Origin: CALJDF01 sp038121105 | Lineage (GTDB): Bacteria > Pseudomonadota > Alphaproteobacteria > SHVP01 | Direction: 5' to 3' | Assembly (NCBI GenBank): GCA_038121105.1 | Contig: JAYONB010000012.1 | Coordinates: forward strand, 1-64,000 | Length of the DNA: 64,000 bases | Part shown: in pieces, positions 58,359 through 64,000 of the stretch | Numbering within the stretch: position 1 is the stretch's first letter | Layout of the letters: every line of letters begins with the position of its first letter | The notes under the pieces: generated by a model | The model's input: only the letters and a program-made list of their open reading frames with translations | Database searches by the model: none | Told to the model about the DNA's origin: nothing | Program-made: the position numbers and the translations under genes

Positions 58359-59747
58359 TTAGACCGGCGGGAACCGGCGATGCCAATCGGTTTCTTGCTG
58401 GAAGGCGTGGCCCACGCGGCAGAGGAGTTCTTCTTCGAGGTGTCGCGACACGAGCTGCAAGCCGAGCGGCATTCCGGCCGCATTAAAGCCCGAAGGAATG
58501 GACAACGTCGGGCTACCGGTGAGGTTGTAGGGGCCGGTGAAGCGCAACAGATCGCCTTGATCCTCGATATCGCCCAGCGCGTCTTCGGTGATCTCGACCG
58601 CCGGCGTGGGCCAGGACGGGCACAAGATCAGGTCGACCTCTTCGAACAAGCCACGCAAGCGGCCGGCGAAGGCCAGACCGGCGATCTTCAGTTGCGCGTA
58701 ATGCCGTCCGCTGAGGGTGCTGCCGCGTTCGAGCACCTCGCGATAGACCGCACCGAGCTTTTCTTTGTGCGGCAGCAACGCATCGGCGTGGGCGACCGCG
58801 GCTTCGATCGAGACGAGGTCCGAAAAGTTCGGCACGAAGTCGTTCATCGGCGGCATCTCGATGCGTTTGACTTCGGCGCCGAGCTTTTGAAAGACCGCGA
58901 CCGAGCCGATCACCGAATCGCGCAACTCGGGATCGACGCCGTTGCCGCAATAGGCTTCGTCGACCCCGATGCGCACCCCTTTGACCGAGCGCTCGAGCCG
59001 CGCGACGTAGTCCGGCGCGCGATCGATCAACGAAGTCGGATCGTTGGGATCATGCCCGGCAATGGCGTTGAGCATGGCGGCGGCATCGGCCACCGAGCGC
59101 GTCATCGGCCCGACGTGATCGAGGGTGTCGGCCAGCGCCAGGATGCCGTGCCGACTGACCCGGCCCCAGGTCGGTTTGAGACCGGTGACCCCGCACAGCG
59201 CCGAGGGGAAGCGAATCGAGCCGCCGGTGTCCGAGCCGAGCGAGGCATAGGCAAGGCCAGCCGCCATCGCGACCCCCGGCCCCGACGACGATAGGCCGGT
59301 CATGCAGTTGGCCCCCCACGGATTGATCGGGGTCGGCATGCCGGGCGCGTGTTCGATAAACGCCCCTTCGGTCATCGCAAGTTTGCCGAGCAGCACCGCG
59401 CCCGCGTCGGCAAGGCGGGTGACGACGGTCGCGTCGCGCTCGGGGATCCGGTCCTTCAGCGCCATCGAGCCGCCGGTGGTGGCGATCCCCTTGGTGTCGC
59501 ACAGATCCTTCAAGGCGATCGGCACCCCGTGCAGCGGTCCGCGGAAATTGCCGCCCGCCATTTCGACCTCGGCCCGCCGAGCTTGGCGCAGCGCGGTTTC
59601 TGCGGTGACCGTGATAAAGGCCTTGAGTTGCGGGTTGAGGGCCGCGATGCGTTCGAGGGCGGCTTGGGCAACCTCGACCGGGGAATAGGTGCCTTTGCGA
59701 TAGGCCTCTTGGAGCTCGGCGATGGAAAGGTAGTGAAGTGGCGTCAT
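58359..59747 (-). CDS. amidase signature-family enzyme
   Basis: A 462-residue amidase. The start at ATG 59747 lies in the stop of the MmgE/PrpD gene (ATGA). The catalytic Lys is in VPIALKDLCDTKG, the cis-Ser in GLSSSGPGVAMAAG, and the nucleophile Ser in GSDTGGSIRFPS. It should hydrolyse an amide to acid and ammonia, or an ester. The second Ser region (SSSGPG instead of GGSSGG) is slightly unusual. It is cotranscribed with MmgE/PrpD, so a carboxylic or amide intermediate may be shared. Confidence 0.9.
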   Translation of the reverse strand: MTPLHYLSIAELQEAYRKGTYSPVEVAQAALERIAALNPQLKAFITVTAETALRQARRAEVEMAGGNFRGPLHGVPIALKDLCDTKGIATTGGSMALKDRIPERDATVVTRLADAGAVLLGKLAMTEGAFIEHAPGMPTPINPWGANCMTGLSSSGPGVAMAAGLAYASLGSDTGGSIRFPSALCGVTGLKPTWGRVSRHGILALADTLDHVGPMTRSVADAAAMLNAIAGHDPNDPTSLIDRAPDYVARLERSVKGVRIGVDEAYCGNGVDPELRDSVIGSVAVFQKLGAEVKRIEMPPMNDFVPNFSDLVSIEAAVAHADALLPHKEKLGAVYREVLERGSTLSGRHYAQLKIAGLAFAGRLRGLFEEVDLILCPSWPTPAVEITEDALGDIEDQGDLLRFTGPYNLTGSPTLSIPSGFNAAGMPLGLQLVSRHLEEELLCRVGHAFQQETDWHRRFPPV

Positions 59748-61123
59748 TGGGCGAACAACCCCGTGAGGTGTGAAACATCGGTATCGTCGGAAAGGCCGCG
59801 CACCAGCGCATCGACCTGCGCGACCGGGAAATTCGGTGTGGCGCCGGTGACTAGGCCGGTGAACTTTTCGAGAAGGGCCGCGGCATCCATCGGATTGGCC
59901 GGCGTGCCGTAGGAGTCCATCACTTCTTTTTGTCGGGTTTCGCCGCCCTTGAACGTGACTTCGACCCAACTGCCGAAATGCGCGGGAAAGGCCTTTTCGA
60001 GTTTGTCGTCGGTGACCGCGCTGACGCGATCGCCGATCGCCAGCACCTGCGGGTCGCCGAGATTGTCGTCGGCGAAGACCTGTTCGGTGTAGGGGCCGGC
60101 AACGAGCGCCGCACCGACGACGAACGGCAAACTGTACTGCGCGGCCATCATCGAGGTCGGCCGGTACATCATGTGCTGGGTTTCGAACACCGCCGGGCCG
60201 CCGACCACGATCTTTTCGATATCGTCGTTGGCCGCGGCGAAGCCGTCGGTCACCTCGCGCAGCGCATCGATCGTCGAATGGAACAAGCGGCACGAGGGAT
60301 ACGGTTTAAAGCTGATCCGATGGATTTCGTAGGGCGCGCCGGCGGGCCGCGTCAGACGATCGGGGTTCGGCGACCCCGAGAACAAGTTGCACAAGCCGTA
60401 GGTGCCATCGAAGGCTTGCGACGGCCCGGCGATGCCAAGCGCGGCAAGTTGGGCGGCCATGGTGCCGTTATGCGCGCCGTAACCGCCGTGCAACCGCTTG
60501 ACGACGGTGCCGTGGGGATCTTGCGAAAACTGCATCGAACCGCCCGCCATCGACAGCATGAGGCCCCAGGTTTCGACAATCGACTGCGCGGGTAACCCGA
60601 ATAGCTTGGCAGCCGTGGTTGCCGCGCCGAAGCCGCCAAACAGCGCCGTCGGATGAAAGCCGTGGTGCATGATGTCGGGACCACAAGCCATGCCGGCACG
60701 CGCCATGACCTCGTAGCCGGCGACGATCGCCGGATGAATGTCTTGCCCGGTCAGGCCTTTTTCACTGGCGATGGCGAGAGCCACCGCGATGACGATGGCA
60801 CCGGGGTGGCTCATGCCTTCGTCGTGGGTGTCGTCGTGCTCCAATCCGTGCGCGCAGGTGGCATTGACCAGCGCTGCAACGGCGGGGATGACCTTGAGTT
60901 TGCTGCCGAACACCACCGCGCTGCCGGTCCCCGCATAGGGTTGCGCGTAACGCTGCAATGCCTCGCCCCAGGGCAAAAAGGCGCCGCGGTAGCACACGCC
61001 GAGGTGATCGAGGATGAGTTTGTCGAGTTGGGCTCGGTCGGCATCGCTGAGATCGGCGACCGTCAGGCCCGCGACCCATTCGGCAAGCGCGCGCGTGCGG
61101 TCTTCTACGTTGGCAGCGTCCAT
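59744..61123 (-). CDS. MmgE/PrpD-family protein
   Basis: A 459-residue protein of the 2-methylcitrate dehydratase-like family. ATG 61123 has GGGAGGACGCC upstream. CAHGLEHDDTHDEGMSHPGA is the conserved DD..H region, ALFGGFGAATTAAKLFG and QFSQDPHGTVVKRLHGGYGA follow, and YPSCRLFHSTIDAL lies in the C-terminal domain. The family isomerises or dehydrates small polyacids. Many relatives have no known substrate. It opens the operon with the amidase. Confidence 0.88.
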   Translation of the reverse strand: MDAANVEDRTRALAEWVAGLTVADLSDADRAQLDKLILDHLGVCYRGAFLPWGEALQRYAQPYAGTGSAVVFGSKLKVIPAVAALVNATCAHGLEHDDTHDEGMSHPGAIVIAVALAIASEKGLTGQDIHPAIVAGYEVMARAGMACGPDIMHHGFHPTALFGGFGAATTAAKLFGLPAQSIVETWGLMLSMAGGSMQFSQDPHGTVVKRLHGGYGAHNGTMAAQLAALGIAGPSQAFDGTYGLCNLFSGSPNPDRLTRPAGAPYEIHRISFKPYPSCRLFHSTIDALREVTDGFAAANDDIEKIVVGGPAVFETQHMMYRPTSMMAAQYSLPFVVGAALVAGPYTEQVFADDNLGDPQVLAIGDRVSAVTDDKLEKAFPAHFGSWVEVTFKGGETRQKEVMDSYGTPANPMDAAALLEKFTGLVTGATPNFPVAQVDALVRGLSDDTDVSHLTGLFAQ

Positions 61124-61233
61124 TGGCGTCCTCCCAGAGTCCGTATGCTAGGGCGAAGGCGGCGTACGGGCAACGCAGGCGGCAAGCCGAAGACTTGAGC
61201 GCGCCGCCGCAACAACCCACGTAGAATGTCGGT

Positions 61234-61458
61234 ATGGGACTGACCGTAACGCTGATCATTCTAGGTGCATCCATCGTCGCGTTCGGCGCGGCGTTGTATC
61301 TACACCGGCGACCACGCGAACTCGGTCAGGTGAGCCTGATACCCTATGGTGGTATCCAATTCGCCGCGCTGGTCTTGGCGGTTCTGATGGTCGCCCACCT
61401 GATTACCTTGCTGTCGGGAACACCACTGATCGGGCGGTTTAGCGGCGGTCGTTTCTAG
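61234..61458 (+). CDS. small two-span membrane protein
   Basis: A 74-residue protein with two predicted spans, TVTLIILGASIVAFGAALYL (about 4-23) and AALVLAVLMVAHLITLLSG (about 44-62). It is not assigned to a family. It is 12 bases upstream of the GFA gene, so the two are probably cotranscribed. Confidence 0.65.
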   Translation: MGLTVTLIILGASIVAFGAALYLHRRPRELGQVSLIPYGGIQFAALVLAVLMVAHLITLLSGTPLIGRFSGGRF

Positions 61459-61470
61459 GAAGGGAAAAAT

Positions 61471-61926
61471 ATGTCGGCACCGTATACGGGCGGCTGCCAG
61501 TGCGGTGCCGTCAGATACACGCTTCGCGCCGAACCACTCACGCTTTACATCTGCCACTGCACGGAATGCCAAAAACAATCGTCCAGCGCGTTCGGGATGT
61601 CGATGACGGTCGCCCGCGCCGATGTCGACATTAACCAAGGGACGCCCAGCTCGTTCGAGCGCCCCGCGCGTAACGACAATCACGTCGTATGCACCTATTG
61701 CCCCGACTGCGGCTCGCGCCTGTTCCACGCGAGGTCACAACGACCCGATGTGATGAACATCAAGCCCGGCACGCTGGACGATACGGGCTGGCTCCGGCCG
61801 GTGGCCCACATTTGGACGCGCAGCGCCCAACCCTGGGTCACCATCCCGAAGGACACATTGGTTTTTCCCGAACAACCACCGAGCCATGACCCGTTGGTGG
61901 CCGCTTACCGCGCGGCCACGACCTAG
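61471..61926 (+). CDS. GFA-family (glutathione-dependent formaldehyde-activating-like) protein
   Basis: A 151-residue zinc-binding protein of the GFA/CENP-V family. Zinc ligands are in GGCQCGAVRY, ICHCTECQKQS and CTYCPDCGSRL (CxC, CxxC and CxxC groups), the full set for the family. Many relatives have no proven formaldehyde role. It follows a two-span membrane protein, and the 99-bp gap to the MsrQ-like gene contains no terminator. Confidence 0.88.
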   Translation: MSAPYTGGCQCGAVRYTLRAEPLTLYICHCTECQKQSSSAFGMSMTVARADVDINQGTPSSFERPARNDNHVVCTYCPDCGSRLFHARSQRPDVMNIKPGTLDDTGWLRPVAHIWTRSAQPWVTIPKDTLVFPEQPPSHDPLVAAYRAATT

Positions 61927-62025
61927 TTCTCACGCAAGTCTACCGCGGGGTCTCGGCCCTTTGATTCCGCGCTTGCGGTCTGGCGCCCATATCCTAGGCA
62001 CACTGACAAAGCGAAGGATCAGCGT

Positions 62026-62874
62026 GTGATTCCCTGGAACGATCGAACCGGCCGCCTCTCGTTTTTCAAACTTGCCGTTTTCATCGGCGTACTGGCGCCG
62101 GGCCTGTACGTCGCCTACGCCTTAGCGACCGGAACGATGGGCGCAAAACCGATCGAGGCCGCGACCCATGAAACCGGCGAATGGACCATTCGGTTCCTGC
62201 TGATCACGCTTGCGGTGACGCCGCTGCGCCGGATCGCCGAATGGCGCCGGTTGATTCACGTCCGCCGGATGCTGGGGGTGGCCGCGTTCGGGTACGCGCT
62301 TATCCATCTCGGGCTGTATGTGGCGGATCAAAAATTCAACCTCGGGCGGGTGGCGAGTGAGATTGCGGTCCGCTTCTACCTGACGATCGGGTTTGCCGGC
62401 GTCTTGGGGCTGGCCATGTTGGCGGCCACCTCTACCGATGGCGCCATACGCAAGCTCGGCAAGAAATGGACGCTGTTGCACAAAGGCGTCTATGTCATTG
62501 CCATCATCGGGCTGGCGCATTTCTTTATTCAGTCGAAGATCGACGTCAGCGAGGCCACCATCATGGCGGGCATCTTCGTTTTGCTGATGACCTATCGGTT
62601 GGCCAAGCGTATGAAATTCGCGCTAACACCACTTACCCTTTTGGCGATCGCGATCGGGGTGGCGGTTTTGACCGCCGCCATGGAAGTGGTGTGGTACGCG
62701 TCTGCAACGGGCGTCGACCCGCTACGCATCTTGCAGGCTAATCTCGATTTTTCGTTCATGATCCGTCCGACCTGGTGGGTCCTGGGCACCGGCCTCGCGT
62801 TCGTCGCTACCGCGTTGCTGAAGGGGATCGAACGCCCGCGCTTGCGTCGCGCCACGGTAGAGGGCGCCCGTTAG
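62026..62874 (+). CDS. MsrQ-like ferric-reductase-type haem membrane protein
   Basis: A 282-residue membrane protein with a GTG start at 62026. About six to eight spans carry haem-ligand His residues: LIHVRRMLGVAAFGYALIHL and WTLLHKGVYVIAIIGLAHFF are the MsrQ/YedZ signature. The C-terminal 80 residues are unusually long, with extra hydrophobic segments (LLAIAIGVAVLTAAMEVVW). MsrQ passes electrons to MsrP for periplasmic methionine sulfoxide repair. No msrP lies nearby. Confidence 0.83.
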   Translation: MIPWNDRTGRLSFFKLAVFIGVLAPGLYVAYALATGTMGAKPIEAATHETGEWTIRFLLITLAVTPLRRIAEWRRLIHVRRMLGVAAFGYALIHLGLYVADQKFNLGRVASEIAVRFYLTIGFAGVLGLAMLAATSTDGAIRKLGKKWTLLHKGVYVIAIIGLAHFFIQSKIDVSEATIMAGIFVLLMTYRLAKRMKFALTPLTLLAIAIGVAVLTAAMEVVWYASATGVDPLRILQANLDFSFMIRPTWWVLGTGLAFVATALLKGIERPRLRRATVEGAR

Positions 62875-63404
62875 AGGCCTGGCGAATCGAACTGCGACCG
62901 GCTGTTTTGCGGGAAGAGCTGTTCAACCACGCGCCGCATCAGGTTGGCAAGACGCGGATCATCGGGTCCGTCGAGCGGTCGCTCGGCCACGGTCACCCGC
63001 GTTACCATTTCATCGTCGATACAATACGTCGCCCGGATCACGAGACGCGGCCCCGGCTGACCCAGCCCGAGCGCCGCGACGTCGCGACAGATATCTCGCT
63101 TGGCCGCCGCCGGATCGGTGGGGTTGAAGACGACGACTAGGCGCGCACCCGATGTACTGGGCACGGCGGGTTCGAAGGCGGCCCCGCCAAGCCAGCCCGG
63201 CGCGAGAAGAAGGGTGTGGATCGCCTCGGCGTCCAGCCCCGACGCGGCTTCACCGAGGATGATCGTCGGTAGGCCGACGCGTGCGACCCTGGCTGCTTCG
63301 AAGGGATCGTAGCGCGCGGTTACTTTAGTTCCAATGCCGGCCTGCGCGACGCCGGAGCCAAGCAGGGCGCTGGCGAAGATGATCGCAAGGAAACGTCTGT
63401 TCAT
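62871..63404 (-). CDS. exported hypothetical protein
   Basis: A 177-residue exported protein. ATG 63404 starts a signal peptide (NRRFLAIIFASALLGSGVAQ, cleavage after AQA), with AAAGGACC upstream. The mature part has TKVTARYDPFEAARVARVGL and VVVFNPTDPAAAKRDICRDV, and ends FPQNSRSQFDSPGL. Two Cys residues (in DICRDV and TYCIDDEM) could form a disulfide. I do not recognise the family. It converges on the MsrQ-like gene by four bases. Confidence 0.68.
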   Translation of the reverse strand: MNRRFLAIIFASALLGSGVAQAGIGTKVTARYDPFEAARVARVGLPTIILGEAASGLDAEAIHTLLLAPGWLGGAAFEPAVPSTSGARLVVVFNPTDPAAAKRDICRDVAALGLGQPGPRLVIRATYCIDDEMVTRVTVAERPLDGPDDPRLANLMRRVVEQLFPQNSRSQFDSPGL

Positions 63405-63623
63405 GGACGATGGTCCTTTCGGTTCAAATGGCAAACGGCTCGCATGACCCGCCTATTCCGTTTTGCCCCGTCGGATCCGAGGGGGTAGACGGATTTGCGC
63501 CCTCAGTGCGCCCACCAAAGGGGCCTCGGCCTTGATTCCGATCATCGCCGTGCCACTTTTGAGGTGACATTTTGACGTTGACCAGTGCTGCGCGCTGCAA
63601 CCAGCGACCGCTTTGGACGAGAT

Positions 63624-64000
63624 ATGGCAACCAGGGACCCCTACGACGTTCTAGGCATCAAGAAAGGTGCGCGCGAAGAAGACATTCGCACCGCCTATCA
63701 GGCGTTGGCGAAAAAATATCACCCCGACCTAAACCCGGGTGACGCCGCTGCCGAGGCCCAATTCAAAGAGGTCCAAAGCGCCTACGACATCCTTGGCGAT
63801 GCCGAGAAGCGCGCCAAGTTCGACCGCGGCGAGATTGATGCCAGCGGCCAGGAACGGCCGGCTCGGCAGTACTACCGAGATTTCGCCGATGGTGCCGGTC
63901 ACGGCGCGCGGCACTACACGTTTCGCCAAGGCGGCGCGCCGGAAGACTTCGAAGACCTCGGGGACTTTTTCGCCAACGTGTTCGGCGAACGAACGCAGCC
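63624..64000 (+). CDS. DnaJ/CbpA-type J-domain protein (3' end cut by window edge)
   Basis: The first 125 residues of a J-domain co-chaperone. ATG 63624 gives MATRDPYDVLGIKKGAREED; the HPD motif is in AKKYHPDLNPGD and QSAYDILGDAEKRAKFDRGE completes the J domain. The following linker is Gly- and Phe-containing (YTFRQGGAPEDFEDLGDFFA), as in CbpA-like proteins. It should stimulate DnaK. The C-terminal substrate domain lies beyond the window. Confidence 0.9.
   Translation, partial: MATRDPYDVLGIKKGAREEDIRTAYQALAKKYHPDLNPGDAAAEAQFKEVQSAYDILGDAEKRAKFDRGEIDASGQERPARQYYRDFADGAGHGARHYTFRQGGAPEDFEDLGDFFANVFGERTQ

Noticed and set aside
61471..61926. Naming the GFA protein as a true formaldehyde-activating enzyme.
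   Set aside because: Only the zinc-binding family can be supported; few members have that activity.

Overview
The window is a GC-rich, gene-dense stretch of a bacterial chromosome, most likely from an alphaproteobacterium of the Rhodospirillales type. This rests on gene content and codon use (acyl-CoA, SDR, MaoC and Rieske enzymes, an FMN-binding glutamate-synthase-like protein, RecX, a lysine/alanine-rich H1-like protein, GTG/TTG starts). It is inference, because no rRNA or other taxonomic marker is present. A 100-N block at 51956-52055 shows that this is a scaffolded draft assembly. I saw no tRNA, rRNA, insertion sequence, prophage or CRISPR array.

Layout. 1-2.6 kb: acyl-CoA dehydrogenase (cut by the window edge) and a MaoC-type hydratase, divergent from a GntR/UTRA regulator; a perfect 16-bp palindrome lies just upstream of the regulator's start. 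2.6-13.6 kb: eleven same-strand genes in the order dipeptide-type ABC importer (two permeases and a fused double ATPase), GMC oxidoreductase, H1-tailed RedY/HapK-like protein, three SDRs, an HSL-type esterase, a PuuE-like deacetylase and a GAF protein. This looks like an uptake and degradation cluster for an unknown small molecule. 13.8-19.4 kb: an AllA-like gene, then a Rieske oxygenase operon (ferredoxin, reductase, one beta and two tandem alpha subunits) with a NahD/DsbA-like isomerase at its head.

19.5-26.9 kb: a YdcZ-type membrane protein, an H1-like protein, and a split cobalt-type nitrile hydratase operon (beta-N, beta-C, alpha with a His/Asp tail, dienelactone hydrolase, SDR). A TerC protein and a second, orphan beta-N gene lie next to it. 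27-34.9 kb: tandem-DUF427 protein, isocitrate lyase/PEP mutase-family enzyme, NTF2-like protein, recX, FrnE-like DsbA, PhzF, glutamate-synthase-like protein, aldo/keto reductase and a degenerate secreted nuclease-like protein.

35-45 kb holds three damaged genes: an M24 peptidase with an in-frame TAG, an ankyrin protein whose signal peptide is out of frame, and a lipoprotein with an in-frame TAA. It also holds a TetR-controlled YhgE/Pip-like membrane protein, an orphan peptide-type binding protein (possible partner of the 9.7-13.6 kb importer), an MBL hydrolase, LysE and a zinc alcohol dehydrogenase. 45-47.7 kb: an OmpR-type two-component system and an MxKDx-repeat secreted protein, whose upstream regions share a near-identical 24-bp element. 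49.5-52.9 kb: an ECF sigma/anti-sigma pair divergent from a Gly/Asn-rich secreted repeat protein and a surface-antigen-like lipoprotein; the anti-sigma factor carries a similar C-terminal domain. 54.8-57.2 kb: a MarR repressor with a clear operator, divergent from a DrrAB-like exporter. The rest (57.2-64 kb) is GST, amidase, MmgE/PrpD, GFA, MsrQ-like and DnaJ-type genes.
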